A program made the translations under genes and the position numbers. 57,383 nt of DNA from the NCBI GenBank assembly GCA_900472295.1, contig UCIA01000009.1:1-57383 (forward strand), given 5' to 3'. The stretch comes from Hyphomicrobiales bacterium. GTDB lineage: Bacteria > Pseudomonadota > Alphaproteobacteria > Rhizobiales > Rhizobiaceae. The first letter of the stretch is position 1, and the number at the start of each line of letters is the position of its first letter. The notes beneath the pieces were generated by a model. That model was not told where the DNA came from. It saw nothing but the letters and a program-made list of their open reading frames with translations, and ran no database searches. This document shows, in pieces, positions 7,883 through 16,218 of this stretch.

Positions 7883-8296
7883 ATGTTTCGAGAGACCATC
7901 ACTCTGACGCATGACGGCGCCTTGAAAGCCGTGGCCGCTGGAGCCGCGCGAGCCGGCACGATGGGCGTGCCGCAATGTCTTGTGGTCGTCGATGCTAGCG
8001 GCGAGACCATCGCCAGTCTGCGCATGGACGGCGCACGGTTTCTGAGCCTGCACACAGCGCGGGCAAAGGCGCGCACGGCGGCGTCGATCAACGCTGCCAC
8101 CGGCGGCATGGTGCCCGAAGCAGCAACCTTGGCCGGGATCGCTTCACAGGGCGGTGTCACCAATTTGCCTGGCGGCCTGCCGATCCGCTTCGATGGCCGC
8201 CTGGCCGGCGGCATCGGTGTCGGCTCGGGAACCGGCGAGCAGGATTTCGACGTGGCACGCGCCGCGCTGGCGGCGATCGGCGCCGACGTGGTCTGA
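7883..8296 (+). CDS. GlcG/HbpS-like heme-binding-family protein
   Basis: A 137-residue protein of the GlcG/HbpS fold. Characteristic features are MGVPQCLVVVDASGETIASLRMDGA, then HTARAKARTAASI, GGVTNLPGGLPIRFDGRLAGG and the glycine-rich GIGVGSGTGEQDFDVARAAL near the C-terminus. No signal peptide is seen, so it is probably cytoplasmic. Family members are often encoded beside glycolate, diol or sugar-acid oxidation genes, but their role is not settled. It follows the LacI gene by 37 bp on the same strand and converges with idnD, which fits co-expression with the regulator. Confidence 0.8.
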   Translation: MFRETITLTHDGALKAVAAGAARAGTMGVPQCLVVVDASGETIASLRMDGARFLSLHTARAKARTAASINAATGGMVPEAATLAGIASQGGVTNLPGGLPIRFDGRLAGGIGVGSGTGEQDFDVARAALAAIGADVV

Positions 8297-8334
8297 GGCA
8301 TGTGCCCCGTGCCCCCGGCGCAAGAGAAGGATCT

Positions 8335-9366
8335 TCAGAAGGCGATCTGGACCTTCATCGATTTGTTGCGGTCACCGGCGATCTCGAAAGCAGCAACCGC
8401 CTCTTCGAGCGGATAGATGCCGGATAGCAGCGGTTTGACATCCACGCGGCGATGATTGATCAGATCGACGGCGAGCGCGAACTCCTCATGGAAACGGAAG
8501 CTGCCGCGCATCTCGATCTCCTTGGCGACGATCAGATTCTGCGGGATCGACACGTCGCCGCCGAGGCCCAGCTGCATCAGCACACCGCGCGGCTTCAGCA
8601 CATCGAGCCCGGCCCGCACGGCGCGTTCGTTGCCGGAGGCTTCGAACATCACGTCGAAACTGCCCTTGTCGACATTGTAGGCGGCGAGCTTTTCGCCGTT
8701 GGTGGCGACATTGATCGTACGGTCGGCGCCAATCTCCAGGGCCTTGGCCAGCACGCCGTCCATGACGTCAGTGGCGACGATTTCGCGCGCACCGTGGGCT
8801 CTGGCCGCGAGGATGCAAAGCGCGCCGATCGGCCCGCAGCCAGTGACCAGAACGCGTTTGCCGAGCAGCGAGCCGGCGCGGTTCATGGCATGCAGCGTCA
8901 CCGCAAAAGGCTCGGCGAAAGCGGCTTCGTTGATGGAAATGTGGTCGGCTATTCTGTGGCACTGCCACGCCTGGGCGACCAGGCGCTGGCGGAACGCGCC
9001 CTGTATGTGCGGCATTGGCATGGCGCTGCCATAGAAGCGCATATTGAGGCATTGGTTTTGCATGCCTTGCAGGCAGTAGCGACAGGCGTTGCAGGGACGG
9101 CTGGGCGAGATGGCGACGCGGTCGCCTATGGCGAGGGAAGAGACGCCACCGCCGATGGCCTTCACCGTGCCGGCGACCTCATGACCGAGGATCATCGGTT
9201 CGCGCAGTCGGATCGCGCCGAAGCCGCCATGGTGGTAGTAGTGCAGATCCGAGCCGCAAATGCCGCCGGCTTCGACCGCGATCTCCACCTGTCCGTCGCC
9301 AAGGACACCCGGATCGGTCTCCTCGATCCTTAGATCTTTTGCCGCGTGGATGACGATCGACTTCAT
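8335..9366 (-). CDS. idnD: L-idonate 5-dehydrogenase (zinc medium-chain dehydrogenase)
   Basis: Predicted to oxidise L-idonate to 5-keto-D-gluconate. It has 343 residues with the zinc medium-chain dehydrogenase pattern: catalytic zinc ligands in GGICGSDLHYYHHGG and GHEVAG, the structural zinc cysteines in CNACRYCLQGMQNQC, and the Rossmann motif VTGCGPIGAL around residue 175. DLHYYHHGG followed by a repeated GHE is characteristic of IdnD among the polyol dehydrogenases. It is downstream of the 2-hydroxyacid dehydrogenase on the minus strand, 14 bp away, and the pair is read from the shared operator region at 10356. L-threonine or sorbitol dehydrogenase is less likely, given idnO and gntK opposite. 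Confidence 0.87.
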   Translation of the reverse strand: MKSIVIHAAKDLRIEETDPGVLGDGQVEIAVEAGGICGSDLHYYHHGGFGAIRLREPMILGHEVAGTVKAIGGGVSSLAIGDRVAISPSRPCNACRYCLQGMQNQCLNMRFYGSAMPMPHIQGAFRQRLVAQAWQCHRIADHISINEAAFAEPFAVTLHAMNRAGSLLGKRVLVTGCGPIGALCILAARAHGAREIVATDVMDGVLAKALEIGADRTINVATNGEKLAAYNVDKGSFDVMFEASGNERAVRAGLDVLKPRGVLMQLGLGGDVSIPQNLIVAKEIEMRGSFRFHEEFALAVDLINHRRVDVKPLLSGIYPLEEAVAAFEIAGDRNKSMKVQIAF

Positions 9367-9380
9367 GATGTGATCCTGTC

Positions 9381-10316
9381 TCAGACGACCGGCGTCAGCA
9401 AGGTCTGTCCGCCGAAATGGGCCGAGAGATTGTCGCGAACCAACTGACCCATAGCCTTGCGGGTTTCCACCGTGCCACTGCCATGGTGCGGTTGCAGCAC
9501 AACGTTGGAAAGTTTTGCGAAGCGCTCATCGATCGTCGGCTCGTTCCAGAACACGTCGAGCCCGGCGCCCTTGATCGCACCGGATTCCAGCGCGGCGAGC
9601 AATGCAGTCTCGTCGACCGTGCTGCCGCGCGCAATGTTGACCAGGATGCCGTCCGGCCCGAGCGCAGCCAGCACTTCCGAATTGACGATGTTCCTGGTGC
9701 CTTCACCGCCGGCCAGCGTCACCATCAGGAACTCGCTCCGGCGCGCCAGATCGACCAGGTCGCCGACGAAGCCGTAAGGCAGGTCATCGTGTTTGCGGGT
9801 GCCGAAATAGGCGATCTCGCAGTCGAAGGCAGAAGCGCGCCGGGCCACGGCCTTGCCGATGCGACCCATGCCGACAATGCCCAGCCTCTTTCCGTAGACG
9901 CGCGTGACCAGCGGCATGTTGGCCTTGCGCCAGCTGCCGTCGCGCACATAGGCGTCGGCTTGCGGGATCTGGCGTGCCACGGCGAGCAGCAGCCCGATGC
10001 CGATATCGGCGACATCCTCGGTAAGCACATCAGGCGTGTTGGTAACGCGGATACCGTTCTCCCTGGCATAGGCAAGGTCGATGGCGTCGGTGCCCATGCC
10101 GTAGCAGGAGACGATTTCGAGTTTCGGCAATTTTGCCATCAGCACGGCACTGGCGCCAAGTTCGCCGCGCGTCGCGATGGCGCGGATGGCGTCGGCATGG
10201 CTTGATATCAACGCGTCCTTGTCGTCGGTCTGCCAAAGCTTGTGGACGCGATACTTCGCTTCGAGGTCTGCCATGTCCCAGTTCGGATAGGGGCCGGTCA
10301 TCAATATGTCGGTCAC
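9381..10316 (-). CDS. D-isomer-specific 2-hydroxyacid dehydrogenase (ketogluconate reductase-like)
   Basis: NAD(P)-dependent dehydrogenase of 311 residues in the GhrB/2-ketogluconate reductase group. Visible features are the nucleotide-binding motif GKRLGIVGMGRIGKAVARRA, the substrate arginine in LVNIARGSTVDE, ENGIRVTNTPDVLTEDVADI, and the catalytic histidine in QPHHGSGTVETR. It starts with GTG, with GGAG nine bases upstream; an ATG five codons in is an alternative. As first gene of the minus-strand unit from the 10356 operator, it probably reduces a 2-ketoaldonate (2-keto-gluconate or 2-keto-idonate) formed in the same route. Glyoxylate/hydroxypyruvate reduction is the alternative. Confidence 0.82.
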   Translation of the reverse strand: MTDILMTGPYPNWDMADLEAKYRVHKLWQTDDKDALISSHADAIRAIATRGELGASAVLMAKLPKLEIVSCYGMGTDAIDLAYARENGIRVTNTPDVLTEDVADIGIGLLLAVARQIPQADAYVRDGSWRKANMPLVTRVYGKRLGIVGMGRIGKAVARRASAFDCEIAYFGTRKHDDLPYGFVGDLVDLARRSEFLMVTLAGGEGTRNIVNSEVLAALGPDGILVNIARGSTVDETALLAALESGAIKGAGLDVFWNEPTIDERFAKLSNVVLQPHHGSGTVETRKAMGQLVRDNLSAHFGGQTLLTPVV

Positions 10317-10355
10317 GGCATCGTCTCCTCGCCAAGCGCATTTTTTCCATTGACT

Positions 10356-10371
10356 ATGTTATCGATAACAT
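10356..10371. promoter_or_regulatory. LacI-family operator, copy B (perfect palindrome), divergent promoter region
   Basis: ATGTTATCGATAACAT is a perfect 16-bp palindrome between the divergent 2-hydroxyacid dehydrogenase and idnO genes. A TTGACA box for the minus-strand unit (10375-10380) and a TTGACT box for the plus strand (10350-10355) flank it, so one repressor dimer could block both promoters. Confidence 0.82.
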
Positions 10372-10445
10372 TCATGTCAATAGGTACTGGCGGCGACGCG
10401 ATGGAAATCGTATCCCGCTTCAGGGACATTCCTCGGGAGGAGCAC

Positions 10446-11213
10446 TTGAGCAGTTCGTTGTTCGATTTGACCGGCATGCGGGCGCTGGTCACGGGTTCGG
10501 GGCAGGGCATCGGCCTGGCCTTGGCGGAGGGGCTGGCGCAACACGGCGCCGAAATCGTCCTTAATGGGCGCAGCGCTGACAAAGTCAAAACGACAGCGGA
10601 TGCGCTGGCGGCCAAGGGATACAAGGTCCATAGCGCCGTCTTCGATGTCACCGATCATGCGGCGGTGGCGAATCGCGTTGCCGAGATCGAGACGAAGATC
10701 GGCGCCATCGACATCCTCATCAACAATGCCGGCATGCAGTTCCGCATGCCGCTCGAGGATTTTCCCGCCGACAAATGGGACGAATTGCTGCGCACCAACA
10801 TCTCCAGCGTGTTCTTCGTCGGGCAAGCGGTGGCGCGGCACATGATCCCGCGCAAGCGCGGCAAGATCATCAACATCGCCTCGGTGCAGAGCGAGTTGGC
10901 GCGGACCAACATTGCGCCCTATACGGCCACGAAAGGCGCGGTGCGCAACCTGACGCGCGGCATGTGCGCCGACTGGGCCAAGCATGGCTTGCAGGTCAAT
11001 TCCATCGCGCCGGGCTACTTCAAGACACCGCTCAACCAGGCGTTGGTCGACAATCCCGAATTTTCAGCCTGGCTGACAAACCGCACGCCGGCAGGACGCT
11101 GGGGTGACGTCGGCGAGTTGGTCGGCGCGGCGGTGTTTCTGGCCGGACCGGCCTCATCCTTTGTCAATGGACAGACGCTCTATGTCGACGGTGGCATCAC
11201 GACCTGTCTTTGA
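10446..11213 (+). CDS. idnO: 5-keto-D-gluconate 5-reductase (SDR), TTG start
   Basis: Short-chain dehydrogenase of 255 residues that reduces 5-ketogluconate to D-gluconate, linking L-idonate to gluconate kinase. SDR motifs are complete: TGSGQGIG (cofactor), NNAG, serine in INIASVQSE, and YTATK (catalytic tyrosine and lysine). The beginning MSSSLFDLTGMRALVTGSGQ and the ending DGGITTCL fit the IdnO/gluconate 5-dehydrogenase group. The start is TTG at 10446, because GGGAGGAG stands just before it; longer readings in the same frame cross the operator. gntK overlaps the 3' end by 32 bp. Confidence 0.88.
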   Translation: MSSSLFDLTGMRALVTGSGQGIGLALAEGLAQHGAEIVLNGRSADKVKTTADALAAKGYKVHSAVFDVTDHAAVANRVAEIETKIGAIDILINNAGMQFRMPLEDFPADKWDELLRTNISSVFFVGQAVARHMIPRKRGKIINIASVQSELARTNIAPYTATKGAVRNLTRGMCADWAKHGLQVNSIAPGYFKTPLNQALVDNPEFSAWLTNRTPAGRWGDVGELVGAAVFLAGPASSFVNGQTLYVDGGITTCL

Positions 11214-11754
11214 ACCCGCGCTCATCGTCGTGATGGGCGTCAGCGGCTGCGGCAAGACCAAAGTTGGCGTCGAGATCGCCGCGCGGCTTGGCCTTGCCTT
11301 CGTCGAAGGCGATACGCTGCATCCGCGCGGCAATGTCGAAAAAATGTCGGCGGGCATCCCGCTTACCGACGATGATCGCTGGCCCTGGCTGGATCTGGTC
11401 GGCGCAGCCTTGCGCCAGGCGCGCGAGGAGGGGCGCGGGCTTGTCGTCTCTTGCTCGGCGCTGAAGAAATCCTACCGGGATCGGCTTCGCCATGCCGCGG
11501 GCGGGCCGCTGTCTTTCGTATTCCTGGAGGGGTCGCGCTCGCTGCTGCAGGCAAGGCTCGCAGCGCGCCGCGACCACTTCTTTCCGCCAGCGCTGCTCGA
11601 CAGTCAGTTCGCCGCGCTGGAACATCCCGGCGACGAAAAGCTGGTGGTCACCGTCGACATCGACGCGCCCGTCGACAGGATCGCCGATGCGGCGCTGCAG
11701 GGCCTGGGCGCCTTCGGGACAGCTCCCGCCAGGACAAGGAAGAAGGCACGTTGA
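11182..11754 (+). CDS. gntK: Gluconokinase
   Basis: Phosphorylates D-gluconate to 6-phosphogluconate, feeding the Entner-Doudoroff or pentose phosphate routes. About 190 residues, the normal size for small P-loop gluconokinases. It has the P-loop MGVSGCGKTKVG, the substrate motif EGDTLHPRGNVEKMSAGIPL, then LTDDDRWPWL, VVSCSALKKSYRDRLR and the lid HFFPPALLDSQFAALE. The ATG of MSTVASRPVF lies inside the end of idnO (32-bp overlap); a GTG three codons later is also possible. It is followed after one base by the beta-hydroxyacid dehydrogenase gene. The family assignment is firm. Confidence 0.93.
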   Translation: MSTVASRPVFEPALIVVMGVSGCGKTKVGVEIAARLGLAFVEGDTLHPRGNVEKMSAGIPLTDDDRWPWLDLVGAALRQAREEGRGLVVSCSALKKSYRDRLRHAAGGPLSFVFLEGSRSLLQARLAARRDHFFPPALLDSQFAALEHPGDEKLVVTVDIDAPVDRIADAALQGLGAFGTAPARTRKKAR

Positions 11755-11755
11755 G

Positions 11756-12640
11756 ATGACGCAAGCTGCAAAAGTCGCCGTTGTCGGCGCCGGCATCATG
11801 GGATCGGCAATCGCCACCCGCCTGATCGAGGCCAGGCAGGCGGTAACGGTGTTCGATCTGGACAAGGCCAAGGTCGCTGCCCTGACTGCAAAGGGTGCGG
11901 CTGCCGCGGCGTCGGTCGCCGAGGCAACGCAAGCGAGCGACTTCGTCATTCTCAGTCTCAACCATGCCGATATCGTGCGTTCGGTCGTGTTCGGCGACGC
12001 CGGTGTCGCGGCTGCTGCGTCGGCCGACAAGCTGCTGATCGACATGTCGTCGATCGACCCGGCAGACACCGCCGCGATGGCGAAAAAGCTCTCGGCCGAG
12101 ACCGGTATGAAATGGATCGACTGCCCGTTGTCGGGCGGCGTTCCCGGCGCGCTGGCCGGACGGCTGACCGTCATGGCCGGCGGTGAGGTGGCAGACTTCG
12201 AACGCGCGCGCACGGTGATGCAACATCTCTGCGCCAACTACACGCTGATGGGGCCGAGCGGGGCAGGGCAGACGACCAAGCTGATCAACCAGCTGTTCTG
12301 CGCGGTTCTGTTCCAGGCCGTCGCCGAAGCGGTGAAACTCGCCGAAGCCGGTGGCGTCGATCCCAAGGCCATCCCGGCGGCGCTGAAGGGCGGACGCGCC
12401 GATTCCAGCATCATGCAGGAGTTCATGGCAAAGTTTGCCGCTCGCGATTTTTCAGCCACCGGCCGCATCGACAACATGCTGAAGGATCTGGATTCGCTGC
12501 AGGCCTTCGCGCTGAAGACCAAGACGCCGATGCCGATGACAGGGCAGGTGGTCGAGATCCACCGCCTGCTCTGCGCTGCTGGACTGGGAGCAAGGGATTC
12601 GGCCGAGATGATGCGCCTGCTCGACGGCAAGACCAGCTAG
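11756..12640 (+). CDS. NAD(P)-dependent beta-hydroxyacid dehydrogenase (3-hydroxyisobutyrate dehydrogenase family)
   Basis: A 294-residue two-domain dehydrogenase. The Rossmann motif is VVGAGIMGSAIATRL at the N-terminus. The family substrate motif DCPLSGGVPGALAGRLTVMAGG is at about residues 121-142, and the catalytic lysine lies in GAGQTTKLINQ. Tartronate semialdehyde reductase, 3-hydroxyisobutyrate dehydrogenase and L-threonate dehydrogenase share this pattern and cannot be told apart here. Co-transcription with idnO and gntK suggests a sugar-acid or semialdehyde substrate rather than valine breakdown. It is the last gene before the next operator. Confidence 0.83.
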   Translation: MTQAAKVAVVGAGIMGSAIATRLIEARQAVTVFDLDKAKVAALTAKGAAAAASVAEATQASDFVILSLNHADIVRSVVFGDAGVAAAASADKLLIDMSSIDPADTAAMAKKLSAETGMKWIDCPLSGGVPGALAGRLTVMAGGEVADFERARTVMQHLCANYTLMGPSGAGQTTKLINQLFCAVLFQAVAEAVKLAEAGGVDPKAIPAALKGGRADSSIMQEFMAKFAARDFSATGRIDNMLKDLDSLQAFALKTKTPMPMTGQVVEIHRLLCAAGLGARDSAEMMRLLDGKTS

Positions 12641-12663
12641 GCGGCGAGGCCTGATTTTGTCGC

Positions 12664-12692
12664 TTGACGCTCAGAAATGTTATCGATAACAT
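12664..12692 (+). promoter_or_regulatory. Promoter with LacI-family operator copy C for the ABC transporter genes
   Basis: TTGACG (12664-12669) and TAACAT (12687-12692) are spaced by 17 bp as -35 and -10 boxes. The perfect palindrome ATGTTATCGATAACAT occupies 12677-12692, covering the -10 box, so bound repressor would exclude RNA polymerase. It is the third copy of the cluster's operator. Confidence 0.8.
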
Positions 12693-12720
12693 CCTTTTGC
12701 GATCTTGGGAGGAACGCTTT

Positions 12721-14217
12721 GTGTCTGAAGAAAAACTGATCGAGTTCAAGTCGATTACCAAGGAGTTCGGCGGCACCCGCGCGCTCTCCGACGTGTCGCT
12801 CGATCTGCACAAGGGCGAGATCCTGGCACTGCTCGGCGAGAACGGCGCCGGCAAGTCGACGCTGATCAAGACACTCGCCGGCATCTACCGTCCCGATGGC
12901 GGCAGCATCCTGTTTCGCGGTGAGACCTATCATCATCGCCCGCCGCGGCCGAACCAGCGCCAGTCCGTCGCCTTCATTCACCAGGATCTCGGCTTGATCG
13001 AATGGATGACGGTGGGCGAAAATGTCGGCCTCGCTCAAGGGTTTTCGCTGCGCTCCGGTCTCATCGACTGGCGTTCGACCGAAAAGCGGGCGCACGAGGC
13101 CCACAAGCTGGTCGGCTGCGATTTCGATCCGACGACACGCGTCCAGGATCTGACGCGTACCGAGAAATCGCTGGTTGCCATCGCCCGGGCGCTCGCCACC
13201 GAGGCCGATGTGCTGGTGCTCGATGAGCCGACCGCCAGTCTTCCGGCCGACGAGGTCGACCGCTTGTTCGACGCCATACGCCCGCTCAAGCAGCGCGGCG
13301 TCGGCATGATCTATGTCTCGCATCGCCTCGACGAGATTTTCCGCATCGCCGACCGTGTCGCCGTGCTGCGCGACGGCAGGTTGGTCGGCCAGAAGAAGGT
13401 CGCCGAGACCAAGCCGGACGAACTGGTCGAGATGATCGTCGGCCGTCCTGTCAGCCAGGTTTTCTGCAAGGCTGAGACGCAGGCCGGCGAGACGATCTGT
13501 GCTGTCCGCGACCTGGTCTGCGCCGGCGCCGGCCCGGTGTCTTTCGACGTGCGCAAGGGCGAGCTGCTCGGCTTGGTGGGCCTTCGCGGCGCCGGGCAGG
13601 AACTGGTCGGCCGCACGCTGTTCGGCTGCCAGGCCTTTTCCGGCTCGGTGACGATCAATGGCGCTTCGCCCGACCTGTCGAGCCCGATAGCAGCGATGTC
13701 GGCCGGCGTCGGCCTGATCGCCCGCGACCGGACCGAGGAATCGATCGCGGCCTCCTTGTCGATCCGCGAAAACAGTTTTCTCAATCCCGGCGCCGGCAAG
13801 CGCGGCCTGTTCTCTTTTCTGGCGCCTCGCAAGGAGGCTGCGCTGGCGCAAGTGATCGGCGGCTCGGTCGGGCTGCGCCCCAACGATCCGAACCTGCCGA
13901 TCGAGGCATTGTCGGGCGGCAATCAGCAAAAGGTGGTCGTCGGGCGCTGGCTCCACACCGGCCGCACCTTGCTGATCGCCGAAGATCCGACAGCCGGCGT
14001 CGATGTCGGCGCCAAGGCCGAGATCTACCGGCTGATCGGCCGTGCGCTTGAAGCCGGTCTCGCTGTTGTCGTGGTGTCGACCGACTTCGAGGAGATCGCC
14101 CATATCTGCCATCGCGCCTTGGTGTTTTCGCGCGGACAGATCGTGCGCGAACTCACCGGCAACGATCTGACCACATCCGCCGTGATCACCGCGGCATCGG
14201 CTTCTGAAGCCGCCTGA
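12721..14217 (+). CDS. Ribose-type sugar ABC transporter ATP-binding protein (RbsA-like)
   Basis: Two fused nucleotide-binding domains in 498 residues, the usual RbsA/XylG/MglA arrangement. The first half has Walker A ALLGENGAGKSTLIKTLAGI and Walker B DVLVLDEPTASLPADE. The second half has a degenerate P-loop (GLVGLRGAGQELVG) with signature ALSGGNQQKVVVGRWL and EDPTAGVDVGAK. It starts with GTG at 12721 behind GGGAGG. It is the first gene after operator C, so the imported compound is probably gluconate, idonate or a precursor. No periplasmic binding protein gene is present in this unit. Confidence 0.9.
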   Translation: MSEEKLIEFKSITKEFGGTRALSDVSLDLHKGEILALLGENGAGKSTLIKTLAGIYRPDGGSILFRGETYHHRPPRPNQRQSVAFIHQDLGLIEWMTVGENVGLAQGFSLRSGLIDWRSTEKRAHEAHKLVGCDFDPTTRVQDLTRTEKSLVAIARALATEADVLVLDEPTASLPADEVDRLFDAIRPLKQRGVGMIYVSHRLDEIFRIADRVAVLRDGRLVGQKKVAETKPDELVEMIVGRPVSQVFCKAETQAGETICAVRDLVCAGAGPVSFDVRKGELLGLVGLRGAGQELVGRTLFGCQAFSGSVTINGASPDLSSPIAAMSAGVGLIARDRTEESIAASLSIRENSFLNPGAGKRGLFSFLAPRKEAALAQVIGGSVGLRPNDPNLPIEALSGGNQQKVVVGRWLHTGRTLLIAEDPTAGVDVGAKAEIYRLIGRALEAGLAVVVVSTDFEEIAHICHRALVFSRGQIVRELTGNDLTTSAVITAASASEAA

Positions 14218-14238
14218 TTTTTTCTGGGAGCAAAGCCC

Positions 14239-15294
14239 ATGCAATCGATCGAATCCAGCGCGCTCGAACCGACCCGCGGCGAAATGGCGGGCTTGCCGTT
14301 GGGGCAGAAGATCATCCGGCTGTTGCCGGTCTACGGGCTGGTGAACCTGACGGCGCTGCTGATCCTTCTGTTTTCTATCCTGCTGCCGAACACCTTTCCG
14401 ACGCTGCTCAATTTGCGCTCGATCATCTCCGACAAGGCGATCATCGCGCTGCTGTCGCTGGCGGCAATGATCCCGATGGCGTCGGGTCGCATCGATCTCA
14501 CCGTCGGCTACGGCATCGTGCTGTGGCACATCCTCGCCATCAGCCTTCAGACCATGTTCGGCGTTCCGTGGCCGCTGGCGGTGATCATCGTGCTGCTGCT
14601 CGGCGCTGCAACCGGCTTCCTCAACGGACTGCTGGTTGAAGTCGCCCGCATCGACTCCTTTATCGCAACGCTCGGCACCGGCACCGTTCTTTATGCACTG
14701 GCGCTCTGGCACACCGGTGGTCGGCAGGTTGTCGGCGTGCTGCCCGACGGGTTCTATGCACTCAACGGCACGATGGTGTTCGGCCTGCCGATCACCGGCC
14801 TGTATGTCTTGGCCATCGCCCTCGCACTGTGGATCATTCTCGAATATCTGCCGATCGGCCGCTACGTCTATGCCATCGGCGCCAATCCGAAAGCCGCGGC
14901 GCTGAACGGCATTCCGGTGCGCCGTTTCGTCATCGGCGCCTTCATCTCGTCGGGTTTCCTGACGGCGCTGACAGGCGTGCTGCTGGCCTCCAAATTGCGC
15001 ATCGGCCAGGCCAGCGTCGGACTGGAATATCTGCTGCCGGCCCTGGTCGGCGCCTTTCTCGGCTCGACCACCATCAAACCCGGACGCGTCAATGTCTGGG
15101 GCACGATGACCGGCGTCATCATCCTCGCTGTCGGCATTTCCGGCATCCAGCAGTTTGGCGGTTCGTTCTTCGTCGAACCGCTGTTCAACGGTGTGACGCT
15201 GCTCGTCGCCATCGGCATCGCCGGCTACGCCCAGCGCAAGCGCGGCGCGGCGCACAGGGCCAGAACCAAGACCGCAGCGCAGTCCTCGAAGTGA
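14239..15294 (+). CDS. Ribose-type sugar ABC transporter permease (RbsC-like)
   Basis: Inner-membrane permease of 351 residues with eight to ten hydrophobic helices. Family stretches include ISDKAIIALLSLAAMIPMAS, GRIDLTVGYG, FIATLGTGTVLYA, YAIGANPKAAALNGIPVRR (the cytoplasmic coupling loop) and PALVGAFLGSTTIKPGRVN. It follows the ATPase by 21 bp with GGGAG upstream of the ATG. Together they form the membrane part of one importer. The binding protein must be encoded elsewhere, or was lost with the deletion just downstream. Confidence 0.9.
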   Translation: MQSIESSALEPTRGEMAGLPLGQKIIRLLPVYGLVNLTALLILLFSILLPNTFPTLLNLRSIISDKAIIALLSLAAMIPMASGRIDLTVGYGIVLWHILAISLQTMFGVPWPLAVIIVLLLGAATGFLNGLLVEVARIDSFIATLGTGTVLYALALWHTGGRQVVGVLPDGFYALNGTMVFGLPITGLYVLAIALALWIILEYLPIGRYVYAIGANPKAAALNGIPVRRFVIGAFISSGFLTALTGVLLASKLRIGQASVGLEYLLPALVGAFLGSTTIKPGRVNVWGTMTGVIILAVGISGIQQFGGSFFVEPLFNGVTLLVAIGIAGYAQRKRGAAHRARTKTAAQSSK

Positions 15295-15318
15295 CAATCG
15301 AACCTCGGGGATCACGAC

Positions 15319-15480
15319 ATGAGTGACTACGACATTCTGGACGATCGCTTCCGAAAGCTGACGATCGGACATGCCAGGCTCGAACGGCTGTGGACTGGAA
15401 GCCGCTGGGCTGAGGGGCCGGTCTATGTTCCCTCGGCAAAGCATTTGCTGTGGTCGGACATCCCCAACGACCGGTTGCCA
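15319..15480 (+). pseudogene. 5' fragment of an SMP-30/gluconolactonase gene, cut by a deletion
   Basis: Starts normally with ATG (MSDYDILDDRFRKLTIG). It carries the N-terminal blade of the gluconolactonase/SMP-30 beta propeller (RLWTGSRWAEGPVYVP then HLLWSDIPNDR, including the metal-ligand glutamate of AEGP). After NDR the reading loses all similarity; a normal protein would have about 300 residues and only some 53 remain. From there the DNA encodes, in another frame, the inside of a MalG-type permease. Its original role would have been lactone hydrolysis in the gluconate/idonate pathway. Confidence 0.8.
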
Positions 15481-16211
15481 AGGCGCCGAAGGACATCGTC
15501 AAGGTCAATATTGCCGACCGGCAGCCGGTGCGTGAGATCGGTTTCGCGACCGAGAACTATACTGAACCCTTCGTCCATTTTGACTTCATGCGCTATCTCC
15601 GCAATTCGGTCTTCGTCACCGCAATGGCGACGCTGATCACGCTGCTGACCAATTCGATGGCCGCCTTCGCTCTGTCCAAATACAAATTCCGCGGCCGCGA
15701 TTTCACCATGCTCCTGATCGTCGGCACGCTGATGGTGCCACTGTCGGTTATCCTGGTGCCGCTCTATTCGGTGGTCAGCGCCGTCGGCCTGCTCGATTCG
15801 CTGTGGGGCGTGATCCTGCCGACCGTGGCGACGCCGACCGGCGTGTTCCTGTTGCGGCAATACATGCTGACCATCCCGGACGAATTGCTCGATGCGGCGC
15901 GCATGGATAACGCTTCGGAATGGCAGATCTACTGGCGCATCGTGCTGCCGCTGGCGGCACCGGCGCTCGCGGTGCTGGCGATCTTCTCCGTAGTCTGGCG
16001 CTGGAACGACTTCCTGTGGCCGCTGGTGGTGTTGTCGCGCAAGGAACTCTACACGCTGCAGGTCGGGCTCAACACCTATGCCGGCGAGCTCAATGTGCAG
16101 TGGCACTACATCCTGGCGATGACCGTGGTGACGATGATCCCCGTCGTGCTCGTCTTCGTCTTCCTGCAGCGATACATCACCTCCGGCATTGCCGGCACCG
16201 GGCTGAAGTGA
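15481..16211 (+). pseudogene. 3' fragment of a MalG-type carbohydrate ABC permease, N-terminus deleted
   Basis: The frame from about 15475 reads AKAPKDIVKVNIAD, then RYLRNSVFVTAMATLITLLT and on to the end. This is the internal and C-terminal part of a MalG-family permease. The EAA coupling loop (DELLDAARMDNASEWQIYWR) and the normal C-terminus are intact. Missing are the start codon, the cytoplasmic N-terminus and the first transmembrane helix. A GTG at 15450 could initiate a 253-residue product, but with out-of-frame gluconolactonase residues at its head. The fragment is 7 bp upstream of an intact ATPase gene. It is probably non-functional. Confidence 0.8.
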
Positions 16212-16218
16212 GGACGCC

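Noticed and set aside
12637..15444. A 935-codon open frame on the minus strand
   Set aside because: It is antisense to the RbsA-like ATPase and permease genes, which have full family motifs. Its translation is rich in Asp, Arg, Gln, His and Ala without domains, as expected for a high-GC shadow frame.
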